From Sphaerochaeta sp. (lineage in GTDB: Bacteria; Spirochaetota; Spirochaetia; Sphaerochaetales; Sphaerochaetaceae): a stretch of DNA of 39,227 bases. Where the stretch lies: positions 1 to 39,227 of the forward strand of contig JAEINL010000036.1 in assembly GCA_016342655.1 (NCBI GenBank), in the 5' to 3' direction. This document shows, one piece after another, positions 15,687-24,870 of this stretch (position 1 is its first letter; each line of letters begins with the position of its first letter). The notes beneath the pieces are model-generated. The model saw only the letters and a list, made by a program, of their open reading frames with translations, was not told the origin of the DNA and searched no databases. A program made the translations under genes and the position numbers.

Positions 15687-16353
15687 TTATTTCGATGAGG
15701 CTTGTTTAATCTTTTCCGAGTCATTCGAAATAGTCATAAAATTTCCGGTAGGTTGAGAAGACCAAAATTTCCTGATATCAAATTCGTGGTTCTTCAAAGA
15801 AGCATACAGCCCACTGCAATTGCATACATCTTTTTTAAACTCTCTATCTGATTTACTGGAAAGCAATTCCTTGATTTTTCTGATGTTGCAACTACGAATC
15901 AATTCATCTTCGAGATTACCCACTTGGGGAATGCAGATTACATTCTTTATTACCGAACTTCTTTCAAGGAAATTGATGTTCCTCTGTAACAGTAAAGAAT
16001 TATCAGTGTCTGTATCAAAAACTAAAATTACAACTGTCCCTCGTTTTAATGGCATCAAATGAGAAGGAGAAAACAACTTTTCAATAACATTGAATTTCTT
16101 GACTTTCCCAGGTAGAATGAAAGGTATCAATACCCTAGGGCAAGCCCTGGACCCAGGAGGCGTTACCTCCTTTTCCGCCCCAAGGGGCGGGGTATCTCAC
16201 CTTGCTTTCCCGCCACTCGCTCGGTAATGGACACATGGTAATGCTTCCGCTACTCTCGCTTCGTTGGGGAATCAATTGTAGATTTGTCTTCAATACTTGG
16301 ATGATTTTCTCTTCCGTTTCACCTTCCACATACTACTGATAATTTTGTGCCAT
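15687..16353 (-). pseudogene. TOPRIM-domain (RloB/OLD-like) protein gene, broken by a stop codon and a repeat insertion
   Basis: From ATG 16353 the minus strand reads MAQNYQ, an amber stop (16333-16335), then YVEGETEEKIIQVLKTNLQL. A 157-bp repeat (16116-16272) interrupts it, and the protein continues in the same frame: LPGKVKKFNVIEKLF, RGTVVILVFDTDTDNSL and so on to the stop at 15687. VEGETEE (acidic start) and VFDTDTD (D-x-D) are the TOPRIM nuclease/topoisomerase signatures. Removing the repeat restores about 215 codons except for the amber codon. The gene starts 11 bp after the ATPase gene, as in two-gene ATPase/TOPRIM modules thought to act in phage defence. The family name is inference; the breakage is seen directly. 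Confidence 0.78.
16116..16272 (+). repeat. Hairpin-dense repeat element, copy 2, inside the TOPRIM gene
   Basis: 157 bp, same extent as 11454-11614 from AATGAAAGGTATC to TTGGGGAAT. It retains the hairpins AGGGC-AA-GCCCT, GGAGGC/(A)CCTCC and a rebuilt stem CCGCCCC-AA-GGGGCGG where copy 1 has GAGCC/GGCTC, so structure rather than sequence seems kept. The stem GGAAGCAT of copy 1 is damaged here (GGACACAT). It is antisense to the host gene. Confidence 0.85.
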
Positions 16354-16364
16354 TGATCCTACCT

Positions 16365-17468
16365 CTATAGCTGATCGATCCGATTTACATTTGGAGCAAT
16401 TGAAAACAAATCATTCTCAACAGCTCTTCTTAATGAATCGGTATTCCGCTTCAAGTAGGTATCGGCATATACACATCTCACTTTAAAATGCTCACCAACT
16501 CTTTCTTTCTTTAGAAACACAAAAGAATGTTTTGGAAGTGTCATATCCAGAATATCCGTATTATGGGTAGTGAAAAAAAGCTGTCCATCATTTCCTAACT
16601 TTTCTACCATTTTTGCCAGTATTTCTTTTTCCATATCACTATGAATGTAGGAAAACTTTTCATCACAATAGTAGAACCCATTTCTACAGGTTATCATTGA
16701 AGTAAGCATAATCGCAATGTCAATTCCAGATTTTGTTCCACTTGAAAGCATGCTATCATTCAAAACTTGTTCATCTTTTAGTATTAGATCATGCCCACTC
16801 AATTTTATAACATAGGACCCAACAATATCCGTTCCTTCCCTTACTTCCTGTACGGAAGGATCCAATGCTGATAAGACTATCTCAAGAGTTGAAAGAAACT
16901 TTCCTCTATCTAAAATTTTGGCTGTCTTTATAGTATTCTCTGGATTAGGATAGGAAAATAACCAACCAAACCTTTCAACATCTTCGAGAGCCTCAATGTA
17001 TGAAATCTCTTTGCTTTCGAGGTCGTCTAATCTTCTTACACAGGTCTCATAGCTATCTTGTTTGGTTATTGGGACAGATTTCACTACTAGGTCGATATCC
17101 TCTTCTCGGTAGGAGTCTGTTCCAGTTGGTCTTATAGTGGCTTCTACCCGATACAAGGTTTTAGTATTTGCAACAAATTCAATAGAGAAGGAAGCTTCTC
17201 TAGCTTTATCACAGATGCAAGCCAGCAGGGGATCTGGAATTTTATTTGTGATAAAGGTAAATATCCCCATAAGGGCTCTTCCCAATGTGGTTTTTCCAGA
17301 AGCATTTTCACCCATTAGTATTACTAGTTTCTTGTATCTGAAGTTTGGTCGGTCATCCAAGTATTCCTTTTCAATACTGGAGTTAACAATCCTTTTCGGA
17401 TACGCCATATTAATGTGGAAATCATGGAAAGAAAAGAAATTATCCAATATCAAATTCATGACTATCAT
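16365..17468 (-). CDS. AAA/SMC-like ATPase, partner of the TOPRIM gene
   Basis: 367-aa soluble ATP-binding protein. An AAA_15/OLD-like start (MNLILDNFFSFHDFHINMAY) leads to Walker A GENASGKTT (53-61). Then follow signature-like LSSGTKSGID (241-250), Walker B FYYCDE (265-270) and the switch histidine FFTTHNTDILD (298-308). Start ATG 17468 has AAGGA 8 bp upstream; the longer frame to 17591 lacks an RBS. Together with the TOPRIM protein it would form a nucleotide-dependent nuclease complex of the kind found in anti-phage systems. The ATPase appears intact while its partner is broken, so the module is probably inactive. AT-rich compared with the phosphate operon, suggesting acquisition. Confidence 0.8.
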   Translation of the reverse strand: MIVMNLILDNFFSFHDFHINMAYPKRIVNSSIEKEYLDDRPNFRYKKLVILMGENASGKTTLGRALMGIFTFITNKIPDPLLACICDKAREASFSIEFVANTKTLYRVEATIRPTGTDSYREEDIDLVVKSVPITKQDSYETCVRRLDDLESKEISYIEALEDVERFGWLFSYPNPENTIKTAKILDRGKFLSTLEIVLSALDPSVQEVREGTDIVGSYVIKLSGHDLILKDEQVLNDSMLSSGTKSGIDIAIMLTSMITCRNGFYYCDEKFSYIHSDMEKEILAKMVEKLGNDGQLFFTTHNTDILDMTLPKHSFVFLKKERVGEHFKVRCVYADTYLKRNTDSLRRAVENDLFSIAPNVNRIDQL

Positions 17469-17488
17469 TGCTATAATCCTTATATTAT

Positions 17489-17503
17489 TTCGTACTTTAC
17501 GAA
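17489..17503. promoter_or_regulatory. Inverted repeat upstream of the ATPase gene
   Basis: TTCGTA-CTT-TACGAA, perfect 6-bp arms, 21 bp upstream of the ATPase start inside the presumed promoter region. Possibly an operator; no regulator gene is adjacent. Confidence 0.4.
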
Positions 17504-17601
17504 CTAATAATACACTAATTACACAGATTTGCCAAGTAAAAAGGAATTCACTCGCTCCCATTGAAAGAAATACCGATAAGAAGGGGCACAATCAGAGCTG
17601 A

Positions 17602-19377
17602 CTACTGCGCATTATGCATCTGCTTTTCCACGTCACTCTTGCGTGTCTCTTTGTTTTCCAGAGCGCGTAGCTGTTCGAGAAACCTTGTGAGTTGCAGTTC
17701 ATATACTTGCCTGGGGGCGATCCCATGTTCCAGGCACAAAGCGGCTGCATATCCAACTATCTCTCCCATCATCCCACAGGTTCTCATCACCCGAGCCGCC
17801 CCAAGGGCATCATGGGTGACAGAAATATTCCGTCCTGCCATGAAGAGATTTGGTACGTTTCTTGAGTAGAGACAGCGATAGGGAATGAAATAGGGCGTCA
17901 CATACAGGTCACGATAGTCCTTGGTCAAGAAAGCGTCTCCCTCATGGAAGGCCGCATAGAAGCGCCTGTCAGGATAGTGGACATCAAAATTCCATGTAGA
18001 GGGAACGCAACCATCCTCATACGCTCGTTGGGCGATCACCTCAGCTTTTGTAAGGATCACATCGCCCAACAGTCTCCTGGACTCCCGCTTTCCCCCGATG
18101 TATGCACAAAAGCCCAATCGGGAATCCACATAATCCTTATCATGGTTCTTCAGACAGTCCCATGCACCATACATAGCTCTGAAATTCATGTCCCTGGCAT
18201 ACTCAGCATACTCGATAGGATCGAGTTCACAGCCGCTCTCCCAAAACCAGCACCCCAGAGACTTTTCCCTTACGTTATCATACACATCCCTGACGTCACT
18301 TCGTCCGGGAAACTCAACTCCTCTCAGGTCAACTGCCCAAGGACATGAGGGGAATGTCTCAGGCTCGCCAGTCTTCTCTACATACCACACGTTGGTCATG
18401 CCCATATGGCCGTTTGTGCTGACCTCGAAATCAGCACCACTCTTTGCGCCGAGTGTCCCGTCCCCTGTGCAATCACAAAATAGTTTGGACTGTAATTCCA
18501 AGACTGTATCATTACAATAATCCCAGGCAGTGATAGAGGTGATGACAGTGCCATCAGTTTTGCAATCCATCATACTTGTCGTAGGGAATAGCTTTAAATT
18601 AGGTTCATTCTCCAATACCGACAGTTTCTTCTCATCCTCATACAGGTCAGGCTGGTTCTCATCCCCATAGTGGCCTATCCGCTCCTGCTCAAACTCCCCC
18701 ACTATGTTCCCTATCCCAGGGTAGGGGTCCATATTGGTCAGGCCTCCAAGCCATACCCGAACCTCAGAACTGTTGTTTCCCCCAAAGACTTTCCGGTCAT
18801 GGACCAAGGCAGTCTTCACCCCTTGTCGTGCAGAGGTGACTGCGGCACACATGCCGGCGATGCCTCCACCCACCACAATCAGGTCAAATGTTTCTGAGAT
18901 TTCTTCTGCTTTCTTTTTTTCGCGATAGAAGGCAAAGATTTCGGCAGGGTTCTTAGGAAGCGTCACCTTAGGATCAGAAGAGAAATAGAGAAACCCGCAC
19001 CTTCCCTCAAAGCCGGTCAGGTCCTTGAGTGCAACCTGTACTGAGGTGGACTCAATTTCAATGCTTCCCCCAAATTCCCAGTCCCAGGTTCCGTCATGGG
19101 TGCCAAACTCCTTGTCCAGCACCTCCTTTCCCACCGACACGGAAAACTTTCCCGCTCTGAAACCCTTCTTCCAAGGAGAAGTCCAGTTGGACGTATATAC
19201 ATACACAAAATAGGTTCCTTCTGAGGGGAATCGTACGGTAGTGGTAGCATCAGCCACCGGTTTCCCCAACCCATGGGCCAGCAGATAGGGGCTACCCATA
19301 ATCGGGATGAATTGTGAATCAAGCACCCAACCACCGTATTGTTCGAAACTTCCCATGGGAACCAGTACATCATGCAT
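17602..19377 (-). CDS. FAD-dependent oxidoreductase (FAD_oxidored family) with N-terminal accessory domain
   Basis: 591 aa. Residues 1-145 form a beta-rich domain (GSFEQYGGWVLDSQF, FVYVYTSNWTSPWKKGFRAG), probably carbohydrate-contacting. The FAD domain follows with LIVVGGGIAGMCAAVTSARQ (about 166-185) and the family signature GGNNSSEVRVW. Later conserved blocks: CDCTGDGTLG, GGKRESRRLLGD and MAGRNISVTHDALGAARVMR. Such proteins are linked to oxidation of unusual sugars; the substrate is not known. Start ATG 19377 follows AAAGGG by 9 bp; a TTG at 19386 overlapping the permease stop is possible. Last gene of the operon 24615-17602. Confidence 0.88.
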   Translation of the reverse strand: MHDVLVPMGSFEQYGGWVLDSQFIPIMGSPYLLAHGLGKPVADATTTVRFPSEGTYFVYVYTSNWTSPWKKGFRAGKFSVSVGKEVLDKEFGTHDGTWDWEFGGSIEIESTSVQVALKDLTGFEGRCGFLYFSSDPKVTLPKNPAEIFAFYREKKKAEEISETFDLIVVGGGIAGMCAAVTSARQGVKTALVHDRKVFGGNNSSEVRVWLGGLTNMDPYPGIGNIVGEFEQERIGHYGDENQPDLYEDEKKLSVLENEPNLKLFPTTSMMDCKTDGTVITSITAWDYCNDTVLELQSKLFCDCTGDGTLGAKSGADFEVSTNGHMGMTNVWYVEKTGEPETFPSCPWAVDLRGVEFPGRSDVRDVYDNVREKSLGCWFWESGCELDPIEYAEYARDMNFRAMYGAWDCLKNHDKDYVDSRLGFCAYIGGKRESRRLLGDVILTKAEVIAQRAYEDGCVPSTWNFDVHYPDRRFYAAFHEGDAFLTKDYRDLYVTPYFIPYRCLYSRNVPNLFMAGRNISVTHDALGAARVMRTCGMMGEIVGYAAALCLEHGIAPRQVYELQLTRFLEQLRALENKETRKSDVEKQMHNAQ

Positions 19378-19382
19378 ATTCT

Positions 19383-20210
19383 TCAACCCTTTACTGCGCC
19401 AGCAGTCAGGCCGGCGATGAAATATCTCTGCAGGAACACGAACAGCGTGGCGACAGGAATTGAGGCGATCACAGAGGCTGCCATCATGCCGATCCAGTCA
19501 TTCCCACCCTCCCCTGTGAATGTGAATACCATACCACTGGCGAGTGTCCTGTTTGCAGTTGAGGAGATAAGTGTCAGGGCATACAAGAGGTCATTCCAGG
19601 CCCAGACAAAACTATAGATGGCTATGGTCATCATCCCAGGTATTGCCAGAGGGATAATAATCTGGAACATGGTTCGCAATTCAGAGCTGCCATCAACGCG
19701 TGCCGCTTCCAAAAGTGATTCCGGCACTTGGTCAAAATACGCCTTCAGCGTCCATGTACCCACAGGAAGTGTGAAGGCTATATAGGCCAGAATTATGGAG
19801 GGAAGCTTGTCTAACATCCCCACCTTCTGCATCATGGGATAAATCGACAACAACAATAGCCCCTGGGGAAAAGCCTGGCTGACCATAATCAGGACCATCG
19901 CAGTCTTTCTTCCCTTGTAGCGAAATTTGGAGAAGCTATACCCGGCAAAGACAGAGACGACAGTAGAGCAGAATGAGGAAGTGACAGCAACCACGATGCC
20001 ATTGCGCAGATAGGTGAGAAACGTCTTATCGGATAGCACCCGCACAAGCGTGGTGAGCTTGAAGTGCTTGAAGAAGGAGAAGGTAAACATTTCGCTCTCC
20101 GGCTTCAGAGAAGTCGATATCATCCAAAGTTGTGGGAAAAAGGCAAAGAAGCCGATCATCAGAAGGAAGACCCAGAAGAATATCTTAAAGCCAATGGTTT
20201 TCTGGAACAT
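19383..20210 (-). CDS. Sugar ABC transporter permease (MalG type)
   Basis: 275 aa, six membrane segments. EAA loop ESLLEAARVDGSSELRTMFQ then IIIPLAIPG; the C-terminal LQRYFIAGLTAGAVKG is typical of MalG-like CUT1 permeases. Start ATG 20210 sits 6 bp after AGGAGG and 1 nt after the stop of the partner permease. A longer frame to 20279 would overlap the neighbour and is rejected. Confidence 0.93.
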   Translation of the reverse strand: MFQKTIGFKIFFWVFLLMIGFFAFFPQLWMISTSLKPESEMFTFSFFKHFKLTTLVRVLSDKTFLTYLRNGIVVAVTSSFCSTVVSVFAGYSFSKFRYKGRKTAMVLIMVSQAFPQGLLLLSIYPMMQKVGMLDKLPSIILAYIAFTLPVGTWTLKAYFDQVPESLLEAARVDGSSELRTMFQIIIPLAIPGMMTIAIYSFVWAWNDLLYALTLISSTANRTLASGMVFTFTGEGGNDWIGMMAASVIASIPVATLFVFLQRYFIAGLTAGAVKG

Positions 20211-20211
20211 A

Positions 20212-21087
20212 TCAGTCCTCCTTGATCCGTTTGATATAGAAACCACTGAACAGACTGAGCACCAGAGCCCAAACAACACCTAACGAGGCAGATCTGCCCA
20301 CGCTATACTCCTTGAACGCTTTCTTATAGACCTCGGTGGCGAAGGTGGAGGTCGCCCGCTCCGGACCTCCCCCGGTCATAACGTTGATGAGGTCAAAATG
20401 TTGCAGGTTGCCTATGACTCCAAGGAGAAGGATGAGCGTCAGTACAGCCTTGATCGCAGGAAACACCACATGGACAAACAATTGGATATTATTGGCCCCA
20501 TCAATCCTTGCAGCTTCACACTGCTGTTTCGAAACCCCTTGCAGACCACCCATGACAAAGGCCATGTACCAAGGGAACATCTGCCAGGTACGGGCTGTTA
20601 CAACTGCCATCAGGGAGGTCTTGCCCCCTCCAAACCAAATCACATTGCTATCAATGAGGCCAAGCTTCCCCAGCAATGCGTTGAGAATCCCGTAATCCCC
20701 ATTGAAGATCCAGCTCCATAAAAACCCAATGGCAATACCTGGGATAATCCAGTTGACCAATGTCAGCCCACGCAGGAAGCCCGAACCCTTGAACTTCTGA
20801 TTCATCAGAAGGGCCCAGATCAACCCAATGCAGAAGGGGCTCATCGTTGAAAGCACTACAAACTTGAACGTTGTCCAGAGTAACTGCAAAGTATTGGGGT
20901 CGGAAAAAATCTTCCGATAGTTCTCAAGACCAATAAAGGTTGCTTTTTGGTAGAGAAGATTTCTGTCCGTAAAGCTGATGAAGATCGAATTGATGAAAGG
21001 ATAGAAGATCATCAACATAAAGATTGCGATTGCGGGCAAGAGCAACACATACCCCATCAGCGCTTGATTTTTGGAGGAACGGTTCAT
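20212..21087 (-). CDS. Sugar ABC transporter permease (MalF type)
   Basis: 291 aa. Typical start (QALMGYVLLLPAIAIFMLMI, then FYPFINSIFISFTD) and six membrane segments. EAA loop KQQCEAARIDGANNIQLFVH then VVFPAIK. The region NVMTGGGPERATSTFATEVY near the C-terminus is a CUT1 hallmark. Start ATG 21087 has AAGGA upstream. No ATPase gene is in this operon, so it presumably borrows a shared MsmK-like ATPase encoded elsewhere. Confidence 0.93.
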   Translation of the reverse strand: MNRSSKNQALMGYVLLLPAIAIFMLMIFYPFINSIFISFTDRNLLYQKATFIGLENYRKIFSDPNTLQLLWTTFKFVVLSTMSPFCIGLIWALLMNQKFKGSGFLRGLTLVNWIIPGIAIGFLWSWIFNGDYGILNALLGKLGLIDSNVIWFGGGKTSLMAVVTARTWQMFPWYMAFVMGGLQGVSKQQCEAARIDGANNIQLFVHVVFPAIKAVLTLILLLGVIGNLQHFDLINVMTGGGPERATSTFATEVYKKAFKEYSVGRSASLGVVWALVLSLFSGFYIKRIKED

Positions 21088-21112
21088 ACTTGATCCTTTA
21101 TACAGAGAAAAG

Positions 21113-21137
21113 CCCTGCCCTCCCAAGGAAGGCAGGG
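21113..21137 (-). terminator. Intercistronic hairpin between binding protein and permease genes
   Basis: On the minus strand CCCTGCCTTCC pairs with GGGAGGGCAGGG around a tiny loop, followed by CTTTTCTC. It probably attenuates or protects the upstream mRNA so that the binding protein is made in excess. Confidence 0.6.
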
Positions 21138-21147
21138 ATAGGATATT

Positions 21148-22434
21148 TTACAGGGTATTGATTCGACTAGCCATAGCCTCACCAGATTGCTTGGGTGTCT
21201 TGGAACCAGAGAGCATCGACTGCATCTCTTCAAGAATCACCGCGTTCGCCGCTGCATACTGAGGACCTGCAGTCTCTGCAAGCCTGCCTCCGGCAAGAAC
21301 AGGAGTCCATGCATTGGACCAGTAGTCGGATACCACTGCATCAGAAGCAAGGACACTCTTCTTGGAAGGAAGCATGCCATTCTCCCTGAAGTATTTCAGT
21401 GCGACATCTTCGCTGATCAAATGCTCGATGAACGCCTTGGCCTGTGCCTTCTTGGGACTGCGATCGATAACGACCAGCAGATGTCCCCAACCACTTGCCT
21501 GAGGCTTATCACCGGCCTTCAGCACTGGATGCACTTGGGGAAACGCATAGGTGGAGATATCACCAAAACTTGGGTTGGTAATGGCACCTTTGCTCATGAG
21601 GGCATCGTCATAGAACGCAACACGGCCTTCCTTGAATAAGGTCCTTGCATCACCACGTCCCATAGCAAGTTGGATATAGCCTTTCTGTAGTAACGTATTG
21701 AACCAAGTGAGAGCCTCTACAGCATTGTCACTACCCAGAGCACTCTTTCCCTGCTCATCATAGACACCTGCACCAAAGGTCCACAGCCATACCATGAAAT
21801 CAGGGGCGGCGGTACCGGAATCCTTGGTCATTGCAGCATACGGAAGGACATCATTGGAAAGATCTCCATCCTTGTTCGCAGGATGATTGTTCTTCACCAT
21901 TTCACAGGCTTTCTCGAAATCAGTGATGGTCACGATGGGGAAATCAACACCTGACTCACTGAGAACCTTCGGGTTGCTGAGCAGGGCCATTGGAGCGACG
22001 GTCCAGGGAATACCATACTGGATCCCTTTGAAGTTCCCTACGGCAATGGAGCCTTCAGAGAAGTTTGTGGTGAAGAACTCTTTCCCAAATACCTTATTGA
22101 GGTCTGCAAGCACTCCGGCCTGGGCAAGAGCAGGGAGCATTCTGATATCAATCTGGGCAACATCATACTGCTCGTTTCCCTGGGCCCTGATAGCCAGCTG
22201 GGATTCGGTTTCACCCCACGGCCAGTTGATCTGCACAACCTGGTCTTCAGCAGATGCTTTCTGGTTGAAGGTATCGATCATCCAGGTAAAAATCTCAACA
22301 GAGGCCTTTTCAGAACCAGACCAGTTGGAAAAAGTCATTCCCTGTTGGACTTGTGCCTTCTCTTGAGAACCAGCGGCAAAAACCGAAGAGGCTACCAGTA
22401 GCAGCACTAATACGGCGACAGTAATTTTTTTCAT
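21148..22434 (-). CDS. Extracellular solute-binding protein (sugar ABC transporter, family 1)
   Basis: 428 aa. Signal peptide MKKITVAVLVLLLVASSVFA then AGSQEK. Family 1 binding-protein features: QLAIRAQGNEQYDVAQIDIR near 82-100, LADLNKVFG, GIPWTVAPMALLSNPKVLSE, and a C-terminal AKAFIEHLISEDVALKYF block. It captures a carbohydrate outside the membrane for the two permeases. Good RBS (AAGGAG, 7-8 bp). It lies between the large FAD oxidoreductase gene and the permeases. The ligand is not predictable. Confidence 0.93.
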   Translation of the reverse strand: MKKITVAVLVLLLVASSVFAAGSQEKAQVQQGMTFSNWSGSEKASVEIFTWMIDTFNQKASAEDQVVQINWPWGETESQLAIRAQGNEQYDVAQIDIRMLPALAQAGVLADLNKVFGKEFFTTNFSEGSIAVGNFKGIQYGIPWTVAPMALLSNPKVLSESGVDFPIVTITDFEKACEMVKNNHPANKDGDLSNDVLPYAAMTKDSGTAAPDFMVWLWTFGAGVYDEQGKSALGSDNAVEALTWFNTLLQKGYIQLAMGRGDARTLFKEGRVAFYDDALMSKGAITNPSFGDISTYAFPQVHPVLKAGDKPQASGWGHLLVVIDRSPKKAQAKAFIEHLISEDVALKYFRENGMLPSKKSVLASDAVVSDYWSNAWTPVLAGGRLAETAGPQYAAANAVILEEMQSMLSGSKTPKQSGEAMASRINTL

Positions 22435-22449
22435 TGTGAGACTCCTTTT

Positions 22450-24615
22450 TCAATGAATTCGTATTTCAAAGACCCCGGTGTTTTTCGCACCGTAGGTTCG
22501 CAGAAACCTAAGGGAAAGCGTGTCAGAAAACGTCCTTTCAAACGAAACTTTCACGTGACGCTGGTAGTTGTCCCGTACCTGCCTCAACAAGACAGTCTTA
22601 CCCTCAACTACGGCATACACATCAAAGTCCCGTACCAAGGAAGGGCTTACGCCAGGGCGAAGATGGATATTGTGATGGGAATCAACATCCTGGACACGGC
22701 TACTTACCATCTCTTCGCTCAAGCTGCAATCAAAGAACAATGATACAGCTTCAATTGCCTGCACCTGATCGAGCAATAAGCTGATACTTGGTTCTTTCTC
22801 TTCCCCTGAAAGGAAGATGTTCGCACGCCCATAAGGCCTTGTGTACCCGTTGGACAGGGCTTGCGATCCATAGCTATCGAAGGAGCGGACCGAGAGCAAA
22901 GGATTGTAGTAGGTAGCCAAAGCTGAGTAGCCACACAGGACCCCGGCAAGGGCTTCGTCAACTATGGGAAGAGAGACCCCCTCTGTGGCCTTCAAGACCA
23001 ACAGCAGATACGTATCCTCTTTGCAGTAGGGAGAGAGATCAAGCAAAGAGCGTCCTTTGCCCAAGGTAACACAATCCTGATACCAAGTCCCTTGTTTGCT
23101 GTTCCTGCTTGGCAGGTACGAGTACGAGTAGGTTACCTGCAGGTCGACCTCATCCTCCACATCAATTACCAAGAAAGATTCTGCTGCCAAGGCAGTAGGG
23201 ATCGCCAGAAAATAATCCTGGTCACATTTCAAGGAAGCGCACTCCTTGCCAGGAAGGGAATCAATGACACTGCTGGGTTGAACGTGTATCCCTGCAATCT
23301 CTCGTTGCACGTGGTAGCCGGGCAACAGCATATCCTGCTCGTCAAGCAATGCCTGAACCTTCTGATAGACCGGACGCTGCAGCAAGTCCTTGACTGGCAA
23401 CCGCCCAGAGGCCAGAACACTTGCAGATGTTCCTGCAGCTTGTCCGGAAAGAGCACAAGTATCCATAATCCGGGTACTGGCAAAGGCCGCATGTGACGAA
23501 CCAATGATCCTTCCACAGAGTACCAGGTTGTCACTCTCCAAGGAGTACAGACAGCGAAGGGGGATCCCATAGAGGCTGACGGGAATCTGGGTGCAGAAGT
23601 CTGCCTCGCTGTAGATTCCTTCGGATGGATGGAAATCCAAAAACCAACCACCATAGAAGGCAACATCGTCAAACTGCCTAGTCTGAAGAATATCCCTTTC
23701 AGTAAGAATATACTCAGTCTTGAATCTTCTCGATTCCCTTTTTCCTGGAAGGCTTCCTGTCCAAGACAACTCCAGGGTGTCAGCATCAAATTTACCCGAG
23801 TTCTTGATGTAGTTGTATATCCCAAGGGTAAGTCGCTTCAGTTCAAACGTAATCGACGATATCTCATTGATCGTATCCTTCTGACCACCAAATTCTATCC
23901 ACCAGAAATCACAACCGTTTGATTTGTCCGTTACTATGCGCCCCCCATTGTTCAAAAGGTTCTCGATGTAATCGATGGGATAGGCATAGGAAGGGGCGAC
24001 AAATGTAACTGCATGGTCTTTCCTGACCAAGTTCATCAGGATGGTGCACCCCTGGGTGGTAGGATCAAATTGATCAGGAGCACTCGGCTCCTGATAGGTA
24101 TCCTTACTTTCCTTACCGATCACATACGCCAAACCTGCACTGACTGCAAGAAACCCATCCCCGGTAGCATCCACATAGACTGTCGAGCTAAAGACAAATC
24201 TGCGTTCTGAGTTGATTTCAAGTGCAAGCAAGGAGCGAATATGACCATCTTGTTGCTCAACCTCGACAACAAGCGTATTAAGGAAAAGAGATATGTTGGG
24301 TTCAGCAAAAATCGCATCAAGGAGAATTTCATCCCAAAGAATTGGATTGCCTTCAGGATTCTTATATTGATTGGCAAGCTTCAATTCGCCGAGTATGCCC
24401 ATCTCTTCACTAAACAGGTTCCCACCACCGGTTGACCCTCGGGTCCATACCCGTATTTCACTGGAACTGTTTCCACCCAGTACGGGTCTGTTCTGGATAA
24501 GAGAGACAGTCGAGCCTAGCCGTGCGGCAGCGATAGCTGCACAGACGCCTGCAAGACCCCCTCCGGTTATCGTTATATCTGCATGTATTGGAATACTCGC
24601 ATGTATGTATTGCAT
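22450..24615 (-). CDS. FAD-dependent oxidoreductase (FAD_oxidored family) with C-terminal extension
   Basis: 721 aa. The FAD-binding site is at the N-terminus: ADITITGGGLAGVCAAIAAA (12-31), family signature GGNSSSEIRVW (47-57), later DATGDGFLAVSAG, GKRESRRFKTEYIL, LVLCGRIIGSSHAAFASTRI. The C-terminal about 280 residues (from about 440) are beta-rich and unlike the first oxidoreductase, perhaps substrate-binding. Lead gene of the operon ending at 17602. ATG 24615 has no Shine-Dalgarno; a weak TTGTGT-17-TAGCGT promoter would end 6 nt before it. Divergent from the PocR-AraC gene at 24871, its likely regulator. Confidence 0.88.
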   Translation of the reverse strand: MQYIHASIPIHADITITGGGLAGVCAAIAAARLGSTVSLIQNRPVLGGNSSSEIRVWTRGSTGGGNLFSEEMGILGELKLANQYKNPEGNPILWDEILLDAIFAEPNISLFLNTLVVEVEQQDGHIRSLLALEINSERRFVFSSTVYVDATGDGFLAVSAGLAYVIGKESKDTYQEPSAPDQFDPTTQGCTILMNLVRKDHAVTFVAPSYAYPIDYIENLLNNGGRIVTDKSNGCDFWWIEFGGQKDTINEISSITFELKRLTLGIYNYIKNSGKFDADTLELSWTGSLPGKRESRRFKTEYILTERDILQTRQFDDVAFYGGWFLDFHPSEGIYSEADFCTQIPVSLYGIPLRCLYSLESDNLVLCGRIIGSSHAAFASTRIMDTCALSGQAAGTSASVLASGRLPVKDLLQRPVYQKVQALLDEQDMLLPGYHVQREIAGIHVQPSSVIDSLPGKECASLKCDQDYFLAIPTALAAESFLVIDVEDEVDLQVTYSYSYLPSRNSKQGTWYQDCVTLGKGRSLLDLSPYCKEDTYLLLVLKATEGVSLPIVDEALAGVLCGYSALATYYNPLLSVRSFDSYGSQALSNGYTRPYGRANIFLSGEEKEPSISLLLDQVQAIEAVSLFFDCSLSEEMVSSRVQDVDSHHNIHLRPGVSPSLVRDFDVYAVVEGKTVLLRQVRDNYQRHVKVSFERTFSDTLSLRFLRTYGAKNTGVFEIRIH

Positions 24616-24814
24616 ACAGGAACGCTACCACACGCAAGATTGGAACACAATGGATTTTTTTGCAGAGTATTTTAAATATTCTGCTATACACAACACAGAA
24701 AATCACTTGTCCATCTACACAAGATTATACAAAAAGAGAGGGAGAAAATACGATAGAAATACACAAAATACAACCATATGGCAATACGGATGCTGTTTTT
24801 CTGAAAAACGTTGT

Positions 24815-24843
24815 TTGACAAGGTCGGTCAACCGTGGTAGTGT
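24815..24843 (+). promoter_or_regulatory. Promoter of the PocR-AraC regulator genes
   Basis: -35 TTGACA (24815-24820), 17-bp spacer, -10 TAGTGT (24838-24843), with GAGAGGG as a possible RBS before ATG 24871. The -35 region contains a GGTCGGTCAACC stretch that may bind a regulator. Confidence 0.65.
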
Positions 24844-24870
24844 AAAAAACCAAGAGAGGGCCTTATACCC

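Noticed and set aside
15687..16130. 147-aa ORF as an independent gene
   Set aside because: Its N-terminus begins inside the repeat; the natural start is at 16353 and the ORF is the downstream part of the interrupted TOPRIM gene.
16135..16329. 64-aa minus ORF starting MEGETEEK
   Set aside because: Not a separate gene: it is the start of the TOPRIM gene continuing out of frame into the inserted repeat.
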